64,000 bases of DNA from SB11 sp965249955 (GCA_965249955.1 OZ252261.1:372001-436000), one strand, 5' to 3'. Shown: positions 8,337 through 17,732, numbered from the stretch's first letter. Numbers and translations are program-made. The notes: a model not told the origin generated them from the sequence alone.

Positions 8337-8940
8337 TCCCTATAGTAAAAGTTAAACCGCCCTGTGCTACAAGAAATATAAGTACAGATAGTGTTATGAG
8401 TATTATAGGAACAGAAAGGATTAGTGCAAAATCGGCTTTGGGTTTGCCATATTCGCCTGTACGCTTAATTTGCCTTAGGGCTATAATGGCAAAAATGAAT
8501 GCCAACAAAGCAAAAAAGGGAATTAGCAAAATAAAAAACTCACCAAAAGCCATTGCAGCAGCGCCTGAACCCAAAGTAGCGATAGCACTCCAAAAAGCAA
8601 TTTTTGCATTTTTGTTTACGGCATCAATTGTATCTGATAATGTATTGTCCTTTTCACCAACTTTTTGTTCGATAAAATTCTTTACCTGTTGATCTTGCAA
8701 TGATTTTGAAAACAAAATAATGTCTGCTTTTTGAGGTACTGGCAGGCTTATTATTTGCTGTGTAATTTCTTTGGACTTTAGCTGCTCGGCAATAACAATA
8801 GGTTTCTCCTCAACCTCTTTTTTGGTAGCTTCTTTTGTAGTCTGCTGCTTTTTTACTTTTGGATAATGGCTATACAGACCACCTGTACAAGAAGCCAATA
8901 ATAAAGTAATAACACTGATATATAGATACATTTTCCCCAT
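8326..8940 (-). CDS. YxHY-motif lipoprotein with C-terminal membrane helices (copy A)
   Basis: 204 residues. Lipobox LLASC with Cys near residue 18, then directly G-G-L-Y-S-H-Y-P-K-V-K. A Lys/Glu/Thr-rich linker contains PxxKADIIL, followed by NKNAKIAF and three or four hydrophobic helices with the loop IKRTGEYGKPKADFAL. The helical part resembles the DUF4190 type of small membrane domain. The lipid anchor plus transmembrane helices suggests the inner membrane, with a periplasmic linker. Closest relative in the window is the copy ending at 9730. Function unknown. Confidence 0.8.
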   Translation of the reverse strand: MGKMYLYISVITLLLASCTGGLYSHYPKVKKQQTTKEATKKEVEEKPIVIAEQLKSKEITQQIISLPVPQKADIILFSKSLQDQQVKNFIEQKVGEKDNTLSDTIDAVNKNAKIAFWSAIATLGSGAAAMAFGEFFILLIPFFALLAFIFAIIALRQIKRTGEYGKPKADFALILSVPIILITLSVLIFLVAQGGLTFTIGITF

Positions 8941-8957
8941 AAAAAATGCAATAACAA

Positions 8958-9617
8958 TTAAAGTAATACTATTATAAAATATGCCAACAGGACGGTTAGA
9001 GATAAAATAGCAACTACTGACAACGCTCCTACAACTAAAGCAAAAATAGCAGCGGCTCTATTTGTATATGCTTCTGGCTTTTTGTTTATATCACTTAAAG
9101 CCAATATAGCTACAACAAAAGCAGATAGACCCAAAGCCAAACCACCTAAAAATGCAATAAACCCTATAAAAGGGGAAGCTATAAAAAGAATAACGGCAAA
9201 TATGCTTAATAGTAACGCTGTATTAGCCATATCATTAGGTCTAGGCTTTTCATCTACTTTGTGTTTTGTTTCCCTCTTGGGTTCTAGGGTTTCCTTAGAT
9301 TTCTGCTTTGTAACTATATTCTTTTGTGCCGTCTTTGACTTATTTTGAGCGACTTGATGTATCTGCCTAACTTCATTATTTGCGTAAGACAAGTCCAATA
9401 AACTATCCTCAACAATCAGCTCTTGCTCTGAATTTAAAACAGACTCCGTAATATTATTATCGATTGGGGTTAAAGAAACTTGTTTCTTTTTCTCTCTTTT
9501 TTCTTTTGCTATAACTCTATCATTTTTTTTCACATAGCCATAATGACCATACCTAGCCCCTGAACATGCTGAAAGAAGCAACGCACATAGTAATAAATAG
9601 TATAAGTTTCTTTTCAT
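8958..9617 (-). CDS. YxHY-motif lipoprotein with C-terminal membrane helices (copy B)
   Basis: 219 residues from the ATG at 9617, which gives a proper lipoprotein signal (MKRNLYYLLLCALLLSACSG); the longer frame to 9701 has no signal. The Cys is followed by A-R-Y-G-H-Y-G-Y-V-K-K. A long polar linker (about 100 residues, Lys/Glu/Gln-rich) leads to a membrane domain with IAFLGGLALGLSAF and a loop with DINKKPEAYTNRAA. It is most like the copy at 14014-14715, sharing also the bases before the ATG. It is 17 bases upstream of copy A. Confidence 0.8.
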   Translation of the reverse strand: MKRNLYYLLLCALLLSACSGARYGHYGYVKKNDRVIAKEKREKKKQVSLTPIDNNITESVLNSEQELIVEDSLLDLSYANNEVRQIHQVAQNKSKTAQKNIVTKQKSKETLEPKRETKHKVDEKPRPNDMANTALLLSIFAVILFIASPFIGFIAFLGGLALGLSAFVVAILALSDINKKPEAYTNRAAAIFALVVGALSVVAILSLTVLLAYFIIVLL

Positions 9618-9729
9618 AAGTGTAAAAGTAACTTGTAGGTTTGAATACAAATTTGCGGTTATTGCAACCCGCCCATTAAGTATTTGCAAAAACTGCAACA
9701 AGCAATAAAGTACTACTAATAGAAGTTAA

Positions 9730-10341
9730 CTAAGGAATAAACACATTGCCTATTTGCAAGCCTGTCCCGTTGGCCGATAGGTAGGCAAAAAGGCCAACAA
9801 TGCTTAAAAACAATAAGGGTATGGCTACATATAAAGCAAACTCGGCTTTGTAACGCCCATGTTCACCTGTTTTCATTATTTTTCGTATGGCTTTAATTCC
9901 TTTTACAAAAGCTAAAAGGGTGCACAAAAACATAGCTATTAAAAAAGCAGGATGTATTAACAATCCCCCGCCCAAAAAGGCTAATGCGCCTATAGCAGCA
10001 GCAAAAGCTACTTTAGCATTTTTATTGTAATGGGTAGCATCGCGCGGTCTGCCATCGCCCTCAATAGCAGCTTTTTGAGTAGGTTTAGTAATTTGTTTTG
10101 AAGTTGTATAAGGTTGGTTGACAAGTATAAAATCGGCTTTTGTTGGCGGTATAATAGCTATTGTCTGCTTTTCAACTCTTTTTAACTCTAAAGTCTCTAT
10201 AACTAAAAACTGCTTCTTTGTTTGCGTTGGTTGGTGCCCCTCGCTTTTTGCTTGATGCTTCACCATTGGATAATGGCTGTATACTCCGCTTGCACAACCT
10301 GCAAATAGCAGCAAAAACAGTATAACCAAACACCTAAACAT
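9730..10341 (-). CDS. YxHY-motif lipoprotein with C-terminal membrane helices (copy C)
   Basis: 203 residues. Lipobox LFAGC, then A-S-G-V-Y-S-H-Y-P-M-V-K-H. It shares with copy A the linker motif PxKADFIL, the segment NKNAKVAF before the first helix and the loop TGEHGRYKAEFAL. It starts 16 bases after the barrel lipoprotein at 10358, so the 11988-to-8326 block may be one long minus strand transcription unit. Function unknown. Confidence 0.8.
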   Translation of the reverse strand: MFRCLVILFLLLFAGCASGVYSHYPMVKHQAKSEGHQPTQTKKQFLVIETLELKRVEKQTIAIIPPTKADFILVNQPYTTSKQITKPTQKAAIEGDGRPRDATHYNKNAKVAFAAAIGALAFLGGGLLIHPAFLIAMFLCTLLAFVKGIKAIRKIMKTGEHGRYKAEFALYVAIPLLFLSIVGLFAYLSANGTGLQIGNVFIP

Positions 10342-10357
10342 ACACTAATATAGCATT

Positions 10358-11254
10358 TTACTCATAATCTTTTCCTAGCCTAAATTGCAAACTAAGGGAG
10401 GGAATAATAGTAAGTCCCTTAAAGTTAAAGTTATCGCCATTAAGTAACTTATACGTACCGTAGTTTTGATAAAACATAGAGCAGGCAGGTATAATGTATA
10501 CATATTTATAGCCCATTTTAGCATTTATAAATGCGCCAAAAGAGGCAAAACCTTGTTTATTTTTCACGCCAAAAACAGGCTGGTTTTTATCGTTAAAAAT
10601 TCTATCAGGCTGCGTGGTATAGGTAATACGACTATACGATGCAGCAACACCAAAGGTAAGGCTACCGTATTCTTCTTCTTCGCCAAATGAATAACTAAAA
10701 ATAAGCGGCAGTAAAAAATCGTTGCGTTTAAAACTGTAGCCCAATCGACTTTGCAACTCTCCAAATACATTGGGCAGTTTATAGCCCTGCCAACTGTATT
10801 GCAAAGCTACACTACCATACAATTGGTTAGATTTTCCCACAGTGCCAATATTTCCCGTAGTACCCATAAACTGATATTGCAACATAAAAGTATTGGCTTT
10901 TCCTGCCAGTTTATAGCCTGCTTCAAACCGTTTGGCAATTCCTGCACGTAAGTAAAAATCATATCCACTGCTAAAAGGGTCTACCGCGTAGGCAACAGCC
11001 GCTTTGTTAATGGTTTCTAAATTTCCGCTAACAGTTATACTGTCTTTATTAGCCAAATCGCTAATGTTTTGCTCAACAATTTTACCCATTAGTATGGCGG
11101 TGCGCACAGGCACATTGGCCGTATACGATGCACCTGCCACCACATTTCCTTTAGGCGTTACTTTACCCGATTGATTGATAACACGCGGAGCCGCACACGC
11201 TGAAAACAGCAAAACGGCTGAATAAACAACTAAAATTTTATACGGCACTAACAT
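10358..11254 (-). CDS. Outer-membrane beta-barrel lipoprotein, function unknown
   Basis: 298 residues. Lipoprotein signal ending LLFSACAAP, then a region of alternating hydrophobic/polar residues with aromatic girdles (YKLAGKANTFMLQYQF, YGSVALQYSW, SLSLQFRLG) typical of outer-membrane barrels, about 8-12 strands. No plug domain or TonB box. It sits between two membrane genes in a minus strand run with 15-17 base gaps. No family-level name is supportable. Confidence 0.7.
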   Translation of the reverse strand: MLVPYKILVVYSAVLLFSACAAPRVINQSGKVTPKGNVVAGASYTANVPVRTAILMGKIVEQNISDLANKDSITVSGNLETINKAAVAYAVDPFSSGYDFYLRAGIAKRFEAGYKLAGKANTFMLQYQFMGTTGNIGTVGKSNQLYGSVALQYSWQGYKLPNVFGELQSRLGYSFKRNDFLLPLIFSYSFGEEEEYGSLTFGVAASYSRITYTTQPDRIFNDKNQPVFGVKNKQGFASFGAFINAKMGYKYVYIIPACSMFYQNYGTYKLLNGDNFNFKGLTIIPSLSLQFRLGKDYE

Positions 11255-11271
11255 TTTTGCTTTATTAATAA

Positions 11272-11988
11272 CTACTTACACAAAACCCACTCTAAAAAGG
11301 GGAATTTTTTAATATCAGCGTCAGCAAACAAATCATTAGTATTATCAACAAGCCTAAAATAGATAACTTGATTTGCCATAGAGGGCTTTAATATTCCACC
11401 ATCTTTTCTTTTTATGATTACTGAAAATATTTGCTTTTCATTATAAATAATAGGCTTATCCAGTGTTACCAACAACCAATCTTTTTCTCCGGCAACTTCA
11501 ATTCTTTTAATAACCGAACCGGTAACAGGAAATACTTCTGCAAAAACCGAATCCTCTTTAAATTTATAAAAAGTAAGTTTTGTGCCTACTAAACTTGATA
11601 TTCTAAGAAGCCTAAAAACAACTAAAAAAATTATAGCAAGTATATTTATATGCACAGTTGTCTTGCTGTAAAGAGTCCCCGCACTAAGCCCAAATTTCAG
11701 GTTTACCCCTTGTGTAACATCCCAATACACAGTATGAACATTTGCACCTGATGGAAGAAGAGTAACCTTGTCAATAATTAGCAATTGCACCAGTATCCAC
11801 ACAAAAAAAAGAGGCTGAAAATATCTATTATTCTTATAAAACAACCACACTCCCACTATGCCCACAAGCGACACAACAAATGATAGAATATTCAAAAAAT
11901 ACGTTTGTTGAAATAAAGCAAAAATACTAGCTACCAATACAACAACAGGAAATATAGCCTCTTTTGACGATAGTCTTTCTTTATTCAT
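11272..11988 (-). CDS. Hypothetical membrane protein with C-terminal soluble domain
   Basis: 238 residues. About four hydrophobic helices in the first 130 residues (around 12-32, 33-50, 57-75, 109-128), then about 100 polar residues with beta-like alternation. No known motif. It is the first gene of the minus strand block that includes the barrel lipoprotein and YxHY lipoproteins, separated from the next gene by 17 bases. Confidence 0.6.
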   Translation of the reverse strand: MNKERLSSKEAIFPVVVLVASIFALFQQTYFLNILSFVVSLVGIVGVWLFYKNNRYFQPLFFVWILVQLLIIDKVTLLPSGANVHTVYWDVTQGVNLKFGLSAGTLYSKTTVHINILAIIFLVVFRLLRISSLVGTKLTFYKFKEDSVFAEVFPVTGSVIKRIEVAGEKDWLLVTLDKPIIYNEKQIFSVIIKRKDGGILKPSMANQVIYFRLVDNTNDLFADADIKKFPFLEWVLCK

Positions 11989-12106
11989 TTAATCAAATAA
12001 TTACGTTTATAGTTTCTAATTGCAAGATGCACCATTTTAATACAAACACAGTAATTGATTACTAAAAACCTATAACTGCCTTATTTGTTATTTCAATCAA
12101 TAGTAG

Positions 12107-12118
12107 CATTTTTGTGTA
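12107..12118 (+). promoter_or_regulatory. Promoter-like -7 element before the acyltransferase gene
   Basis: CATTTTTG at 12107-12114 (one mismatch to TAnnTTTG), 4 bases before the ATG. TTTG at 12084-12087 lies 19 bases upstream. Predicts a leaderless transcript. Confidence 0.4.
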
Positions 12119-12988
12119 ATGAGTGCCGTAGCGTATTATATTTTATATCCCTTTTTATACTTGCTTTCGTTGTTGCCTTTTAGGGTGCTGTATATCATTT
12201 CTGATTTCTTGTACTTTGTGATATATACCCTAGCAGGCTACCGTAAAAAAGTGGTGTACCAAAACCTTAAAAACTCTTTTCCCGAAAAAAGTGATGCCGA
12301 GATTGATACCATTGCCAAAAAGTTTTACCACTTTTTTTGTGACTTAATTCTTGAAACAATAAAAACCCTTACTATTAATGAACGTGCACTACGCAAACAC
12401 ATAAGTTTTGATGATACCAGTTTGTTTGAAAAATACGCTGCCCAAAACCAAAGTGTAATAATAGTGATGGGGCACCTAGGCAATTGGGAACTGGGCGGAG
12501 CGCGGTTTGCCGTTGAGCCCCACCACCGTTTGTATGTAATATACCACCCACTTAGTAATAAGTATTTTAACAACCTTATAGTGTATATGCGTACCAGGCT
12601 GGGCAACCGCCTGTATGCTATGAGTGAGGTATTGCGTGGTATGGTGCGTGATAGGAGTGAATTGACTGCAACTGCTTTTATTGCCGACCAAACGCCACAA
12701 CCCAATGGTGCTTATTGGACTACTTTTTTAAACCAAGATACACCTGTGTTTGTAGGTACTGAAAAAATCGCTCAAAAATTTAAGTACCCTGTTATTTACC
12801 TCTCGATAAAACGACCAAAACGAGGTAAGTATGTGATGGAGTGTGAACTTTTGGTTGAGAAGCCTGAAAATACAAGCGAAAATCAGATATCGGAAATGCA
12901 CACCAAGCGTCTTGAACAGGACATAATTGAGAACCCTGAAATTTGGTTGTGGACACATAGACGCTGGAAACATAAACGTAATGATTAA
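12119..12988 (+). CDS. LpxL/HtrB-family lysophospholipid or lipid A acyltransferase
   Basis: 289 residues. An N-terminal membrane helix, then the catalytic H-x4-E motif in GHLGNWE (residue about 120), IADQTPQP, and the C-terminal WLWTHRRWKHK, all characteristic of the LpxL/LpxM family. These enzymes transfer secondary acyl chains from acyl-ACP to lipid A at the cytoplasmic face of the inner membrane. In Bacteroidota some relatives act on other lipids, so the exact acceptor is open. A fatty-acid desaturase follows after 31 bases but has its own -7 element. Confidence 0.88.
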   Translation: MSAVAYYILYPFLYLLSLLPFRVLYIISDFLYFVIYTLAGYRKKVVYQNLKNSFPEKSDAEIDTIAKKFYHFFCDLILETIKTLTINERALRKHISFDDTSLFEKYAAQNQSVIIVMGHLGNWELGGARFAVEPHHRLYVIYHPLSNKYFNNLIVYMRTRLGNRLYAMSEVLRGMVRDRSELTATAFIADQTPQPNGAYWTTFLNQDTPVFVGTEKIAQKFKYPVIYLSIKRPKRGKYVMECELLVEKPENTSENQISEMHTKRLEQDIIENPEIWLWTHRRWKHKRND

Positions 12989-12995
12989 TTTACAA

Positions 12996-13004
12996 TACCT
13001 TTGC
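12996..13004 (+). promoter_or_regulatory. -7 promoter element of the desaturase gene
   Basis: TACCTTTGC, perfect match, 16 bases before the ATG at 13021 region. No TTG at the usual distance. Confidence 0.5.
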
Positions 13005-13019
13005 AGTAAATTATAACGA

Positions 13020-14009
13020 ATGAAGATTGGTAACGACCTAATACTTGCCACCAAAAAATACGCTAAAGAAAATCGCACCCAAAGCTGGTTGCACACATTT
13101 TCAACCTTTTTCCTTCTCACAGCCTCATACATAGGGGGCATATACCCTTCACATTGGGCAATACAGTTGTTTTTTGGCATACTTTCGGGCTTGTTATTGG
13201 CAAGGGCATTTATCATTTACCACGATTATTTGCACAATACCATCCTTTTCGATTCGCCTTTGGCTAAAGTAATGTTTACCTTGTTTGGTTTCCACATGTT
13301 AGCCCCTGTAAGTGTTTGGAAGCGTTCGCACGATTATCATCACCAGCACAACTCAAAACTATATACATCAAGCATAGGCTCCTTCCCTATCGTTACCAAG
13401 CAAAAATTTCTTGAAGCTTCAAAAAAAGAACGCTTTGTATACCTTTTCATTCGCCACCCCTTTACCTTGTTAACAGGTTATATTTTTACCTTTTTGTATG
13501 GAATGTCGGTGCGTACGTTGCTACGTAGCCCATCAAAACACTGGGATGCTATTTTTGCTATACTATACCATTACGGCATTTTTGTAGGAGTACTTTTACT
13601 ATTTGGATGGCAAAGTGCTATACTGGGCTTTTTATTGCCTAGCGTTATTGCAGGGGCAATGGGTTCGTACTTGTTTTATGCACAGCACAACTTTCCAACT
13701 GCAACTTTTCAAGATGCTAAAGATTGGTCGTACATTGATGCAGCTATAAACTCATCAAGTTTTATGAAACTAAGCCCTATAATGAATTGGTTTACAGGCA
13801 ACATAGGTTATCACCACATACACCACACCAACCCGCGCATACCCTTTTATAACCTACCAACAGTGTATAAAGAAATGCCCGAGTTTCAGCAAAATGCAAA
13901 AATCACCTCACTGTGGCCAAAAGATGTTATAAGTTGCCTGCGCCTAAAAGTTTGGGATCCTGAAAAAGGCCGTATGATTGGCTTACGTGAGATATACCAA
14001 AAAGCTTAA
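13020..14009 (+). CDS. Membrane fatty-acid desaturase
   Basis: 329 residues. Three histidine clusters of the di-iron membrane desaturases are present in order: HDYLHN, HDYHHQHN and HHIHHTN, with hydrophobic helices between (about 25-60, 160-215). It introduces a double bond into acyl chains using O2, at the inner membrane. It could also be a carotenoid-type hydroxylase/desaturase of the same fold, but the third cluster fits acyl desaturases. The convergent lipoprotein ends 4 bases away without a visible terminator. Confidence 0.88.
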   Translation: MKIGNDLILATKKYAKENRTQSWLHTFSTFFLLTASYIGGIYPSHWAIQLFFGILSGLLLARAFIIYHDYLHNTILFDSPLAKVMFTLFGFHMLAPVSVWKRSHDYHHQHNSKLYTSSIGSFPIVTKQKFLEASKKERFVYLFIRHPFTLLTGYIFTFLYGMSVRTLLRSPSKHWDAIFAILYHYGIFVGVLLLFGWQSAILGFLLPSVIAGAMGSYLFYAQHNFPTATFQDAKDWSYIDAAINSSSFMKLSPIMNWFTGNIGYHHIHHTNPRIPFYNLPTVYKEMPEFQQNAKITSLWPKDVISCLRLKVWDPEKGRMIGLREIYQKA

Positions 14010-14013
14010 GTTT

Positions 14014-14715
14014 TTAGTACATCATAATAAATCCAGCTATGGAAATTGCAATAAGAATTATTAGCAAAAGAATTAATAGAATTAATAGTACTACTCCTGC
14101 CATAAAAATTACCCAAAAAAAGTAACCTATAACATAGCCTATTGCAGCCTCATCTTTATTGCTATAAAGCTCAGGTCTACGTTTAATCTCGTTTCTAGCT
14201 TCTTTTGCTAGTGCAAATGCCCCTAAACCAAACGCAAATGCCACAAAAATTAGCGGTGTAAATACCAGAGCAAACAAAGCAAAAAACAATGCAATAATAC
14301 CTAGTGCCATACTTGCACCTGCTTCGTAATTACGTATAGTAAAGGTGTTTTTTACAATAGTATCAACTGCAGCAAGTTTATTGCTATCATCACTTTGCAC
14401 AGTATAGCTGTACCTTTCTGTTTGCCATTTATTATTTTGTATTGCCTTAGTAGTTGAAACACCATTATATATCCCCCTATCCATTTTTGCCACAATGGTG
14501 TCTTTAGCAATAGCATCTACATCCTGAGCAGTAGCCTCAAGAGGCTGTATTGCAGATATTGAAGTTACTTGCTCAAGTTTTTTCTTTTTTTTTGCAGACG
14601 TAGCATTATGCAGCACTTTCATCTTCACATAAGCGTAGTGTCCGTATCTTTTACCTGAGCATGATGCTAGTGTAACAACAATAAGCAGTAAAGTAAGATA
14701 AAAGTGCATTTTCAT
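14014..14715 (-). CDS. YxHY-motif lipoprotein with C-terminal membrane helices (copy D)
   Basis: 233 residues from the ATG at 14715 (signal MKMHFYLTLLLIVVTLASCSG); the longer frame to 14862 runs through the divergent gene and is rejected. The Cys is followed by G-K-R-Y-G-H-Y-A-Y-V-K. A long linker, then IALFFALFALVFTP and two more helices, with a conserved-type polar loop RNEIKRRPELYSNKDEA resembling copy B. The last helix is very Ile/Leu-rich. It is 4 kb from the other three copies. Confidence 0.8.
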   Translation of the reverse strand: MKMHFYLTLLLIVVTLASCSGKRYGHYAYVKMKVLHNATSAKKKKKLEQVTSISAIQPLEATAQDVDAIAKDTIVAKMDRGIYNGVSTTKAIQNNKWQTERYSYTVQSDDSNKLAAVDTIVKNTFTIRNYEAGASMALGIIALFFALFALVFTPLIFVAFAFGLGAFALAKEARNEIKRRPELYSNKDEAAIGYVIGYFFWVIFMAGVVLLILLILLLIILIAISIAGFIMMY

Positions 14716-14808
14716 TAGTGTAAAACTACCTCTAGCCCTTTCTAAAAAATTGGCATTATTTGCAACTTGATAAAAAAGATTTGGCAAAAGTTGCAATCTT
14801 TGTACCCC

Positions 14809-15420
14809 ATGAAATTTATTTGTATTGGTCGCAACTATGCCAGCCACGCCAAAGAGCTGCAAAACGAAGTCCCTACCGAACCTGTAATATTTTTAAAACC
14901 CGATACGGCACACTTGCGCAATAACTTGCCGTTTTATATTCCTGCTTTTAGTAGAGATGTGCACCACGAGTTAGAATTGGTAGTGCGTATAGACCGACAC
15001 GGCAAAAAAATTGAAGAACGTTTTGCACACAAATATTATAGCGAAATAAGCGTGGGTGTTGATTTTACAGCACGCGACAAACAAAACGAACTAAAAACCA
15101 AAGGTTTGCCTTGGGAACTGGCCAAAGCATTTGATTTCTCGGCAGCAGTGGGTAAAATGGTAGACAAAACCCAATACGCTAACCTGCAAAACTTAAACAT
15201 AAAACTGCTAAAAAACGGCGAGCAAGTGCAAACAGGCAATACCGCCGATATGCTTTTTACTATTGATAAAATCATCAGCTTTGTATCGCAATACTTCACA
15301 CTTAAAAAAGGCGATTTTATATTTACAGGTACACCCGCAGGTGTAGGCCGTGTAGATATTGGCGATAAGCTACAAGGTTTTATTGAAGATGAAATGCTGT
15401 TTGATTTTGAGGTGAAATAA
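14809..15420 (+). CDS. Fumarylacetoacetate hydrolase (FAH) family protein
   Basis: 203 residues from the ATG at 14809, matching the usual FAH opening KFICIGRNYASHAKEL. Metal-binding acidic residues are seen in HHELELVV, with the family segments FLKPDTA, GVDFTARD and FTGTPAGVG. Members hydrolyse or decarboxylate acylpyruvates and related diketo acids. The short length fits the YcgM/acylpyruvase subgroup. A -7-like element (AATCTTTG, 14795-14802) is 6 bases before the ATG. Confidence 0.9.
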   Translation: MKFICIGRNYASHAKELQNEVPTEPVIFLKPDTAHLRNNLPFYIPAFSRDVHHELELVVRIDRHGKKIEERFAHKYYSEISVGVDFTARDKQNELKTKGLPWELAKAFDFSAAVGKMVDKTQYANLQNLNIKLLKNGEQVQTGNTADMLFTIDKIISFVSQYFTLKKGDFIFTGTPAGVGRVDIGDKLQGFIEDEMLFDFEVK

Positions 15421-15514
15421 ACCGCTTCTCTTAGCCCAAAATATTGGGCACAATCAACCCATTGTTAACAACTACATTCGCAAAAAAGGGCACAGAAAAT
15501 GTACTTTGTAGTAT

Positions 15515-17230
15515 ATGATGAGTTGGTTAGTGCGTTTTTCAATCCTGTATACATTATCTACCCTTCAACCTGTTGCACCGCAAACAGAATACCCGAAGGG
15601 ATATTTCCGTTCGCCCCTTGATACCACCTTGTATCTCTCGGCCAATTTTGGAGCCATCAGAGGCAATCATTTCCACTCGGGCATAGATATACGTACTTAT
15701 GGGCAAGAAGGCTTGCCTGTGCGTGCCGTTGCCGATGGATATGTAGCCCGCATAAAAGTATCGCCCTACGGATACGGTAGAGCACTTTATATTAATCACC
15801 CCAACGGTTACACTTCGGTATATGCGCATCTGCAAACCTTTAGCGATGAAATAAACCAGTATGTTGAGCAAGAGCAGTACCGCCAAAAAAGTTTTGATAT
15901 TGATGCTTTTCCTGCACGCAATGCTTTAAAAGTAAGCCAAAGCGACCTTATAGCCCTTTCGGGCAATAGTGGTGGCAGCACAGGTGCACACCTGCATTTT
16001 GAAATACGCCACACAAAAACTGAGGAAATTATAGACCCTTTGTTGTTTGGCTTCCCCGTTGAGGACAGACTTTCCCCCCGTTTTGCAAACAGTTTTATTA
16101 TTTACGAGGAAAATGCAGCCTTTAAACACAAAAACGGGCATTACCCTTATGTAGAAATAAAACAAAACATAATAAGCAAAAAATGGGGCGATACCGTAAA
16201 AGTAACACCCGGCGGCTATGCTTTTGCTGCTTGGGCTGATGATTATATGACCCCTGAAAATAGCGATGTAGGCATTAACTACCTACAACTATATGCCAAC
16301 GGCAAACAACAATTTGCTATGGAATTGCAACGCTTTGCCTTTGACGAAAGCCGAATGGTGAATTGCCATATTGATTATAACGACTACAGGGCAAGAGGTA
16401 AAAAATGGCACAAATGTTTTGTTGATAATGGAAACTCGCTGCCGTTTTACCAACAAACACAAAAATTTATTACTGTGGCTCAGCAGCAAGCTGTTTCTGT
16501 TACCATAAAAACTAACGATTTAGCAGGCTATGCCGATAGTATCACTTTTATTCTTTTGGGCGATAGCACACAAGCACATTTTATGGAGTTTCACCCCAAC
16601 AATAAAGAGGCTAACGAGTTTGTTTATCCCGCAAAAAATAACATCTTTAAACAAAAAGGATATAGTTTTAGCATACCAAAATGGGCGGTATACGATACTA
16701 TTTTAATGACCACTAAAAGCACCAACCACAAACGTCGCGATTTGTATGCACCCTACATTAGCATAATGAAAACCGATATACCGCTGCAAAGAAGTTTTAC
16801 CGTAAATATTGATGTAACTCCCGATAAAAATATTGCTACTGATAAGTTAGTAGTGGTTCGCCTTAGCGGCAAAGGATTAAGGTATAAAAGCAGCGAAGGC
16901 GGCACCTACAAAAATGGTGTAATAACTGCTACCAGCAAAAGCTTTGGGGTATACAGCGTAGCTTACGATGATGAAGCACCTACCATTACTCGCTTTAGTA
17001 ACAAAGGAGATAAAATAAGTGCGCGCATTGCTGACAACCTAAGCGGCATTAGCACCTACAATGCCTATATAAATGGCGATTGGTGGCTAATGGAATATGA
17101 TGCCAAAAACGATATGTTAACAGGTATTTTACCAAAAGATTTGCCTGCGGGCAAACATGAAGTAAAAATAGTTGTTACTGATGAGAGAAAGAATACTAAA
17201 ACATTTACACAAACTATAGATAAACCATGA
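15515..17230 (+). CDS. Secreted M23-family (LytM) metallopeptidase
   Basis: 571 residues with an N-terminal hydrophobic export segment. The M23 zinc site appears as HSGID (H-x3-D) near residue 50 and HLHFE near residue 155, so the peptidase domain is complete and at the N-terminus. The remaining 400 residues look like beta-sandwich domains. M23 enzymes cut peptidoglycan cross-links; the catalytic residues are all present. The stop overlaps the Bcp gene start by 4 bases (ATGA), so the two are translationally coupled. Confidence 0.9.
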   Translation: MMSWLVRFSILYTLSTLQPVAPQTEYPKGYFRSPLDTTLYLSANFGAIRGNHFHSGIDIRTYGQEGLPVRAVADGYVARIKVSPYGYGRALYINHPNGYTSVYAHLQTFSDEINQYVEQEQYRQKSFDIDAFPARNALKVSQSDLIALSGNSGGSTGAHLHFEIRHTKTEEIIDPLLFGFPVEDRLSPRFANSFIIYEENAAFKHKNGHYPYVEIKQNIISKKWGDTVKVTPGGYAFAAWADDYMTPENSDVGINYLQLYANGKQQFAMELQRFAFDESRMVNCHIDYNDYRARGKKWHKCFVDNGNSLPFYQQTQKFITVAQQQAVSVTIKTNDLAGYADSITFILLGDSTQAHFMEFHPNNKEANEFVYPAKNNIFKQKGYSFSIPKWAVYDTILMTTKSTNHKRRDLYAPYISIMKTDIPLQRSFTVNIDVTPDKNIATDKLVVVRLSGKGLRYKSSEGGTYKNGVITATSKSFGVYSVAYDDEAPTITRFSNKGDKISARIADNLSGISTYNAYINGDWWLMEYDAKNDMLTGILPKDLPAGKHEVKIVVTDERKNTKTFTQTIDKP

Positions 17231-17676
17231 CATTGAACGAAGGAGACAAAGCACCAGCATTTAGTGCCAACAACCAAAAAGGCGAAACCATATCACTAGC
17301 CAACTATGCAGGTAAAAAATTGGTGTTGTATTTTTACCCAAAAGACGATACCCCTGGCTGCACCAAAGAGGCGTGCAGCCTGCGTGATAACTATAACGTA
17401 TTGCTAAAACAAGGTTATGAAATATTGGGAGTGAGCCCCGATAACGAAAAGAAACACCAAAAATTTATTGAGAAGTACGAACTGCCTTTTGACCTATTGG
17501 CGGATACCGACCAAGCCGTTGCCAACGCTTACGGTGTATGGGTTGAAAAAAGTATGTATGGCCGCAAGTATATGGGTATAGCCCGCACTACCTTTATTAT
17601 TGACGAAAAAGGGGTGATAAGCGAAATAATTAAAAAAGTAGATACAGCAGCCCACGCTGAGCAGATACTGAAGTAG
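17227..17676 (+). CDS. bcp: Thioredoxin-dependent peroxiredoxin (Bcp/PrxQ type)
   Basis: 149 residues, full length. Peroxidatic Cys is in DDTPGCTKEAC, five residues before the resolving Cys, which is the Bcp/PrxQ arrangement (GCTxxxC). It reduces hydrogen peroxide and alkyl hydroperoxides in the cytoplasm using thioredoxin. The ATG overlaps the stop of the M23 gene. A terminator follows. Confidence 0.95.
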   Translation: MTLNEGDKAPAFSANNQKGETISLANYAGKKLVLYFYPKDDTPGCTKEACSLRDNYNVLLKQGYEILGVSPDNEKKHQKFIEKYELPFDLLADTDQAVANAYGVWVEKSMYGRKYMGIARTTFIIDEKGVISEIIKKVDTAAHAEQILK

Positions 17677-17697
17677 TTTTTTAGTCAGAAAAAAAAG

Positions 17698-17732
17698 AAA
17701 TCCCGTCTGCTGTTTGCGGATGGGATTTTTTT
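17698..17732. terminator. Bidirectional terminator between bcp and the convergent protease gene
   Basis: 10-bp stem (17698-17707 with 17719-17728, one G-T pair) with an A-run left and a T-run right. Confidence 0.85.

Noticed and set aside
10466..10951. Small + strand frames inside the barrel lipoprotein gene
   Set aside because: Shadow frames of a minus strand gene without promoter or protein-like composition.
14716..14862. Long N-terminal extension of lipoprotein copy D
   Set aside because: It runs over the start of the divergent FAH gene and lacks a signal peptide.
15435..15450. Hairpin GCCCAA/TTGGGC after the FAH gene as terminator
   Set aside because: Only 6-bp stem and no T-run.
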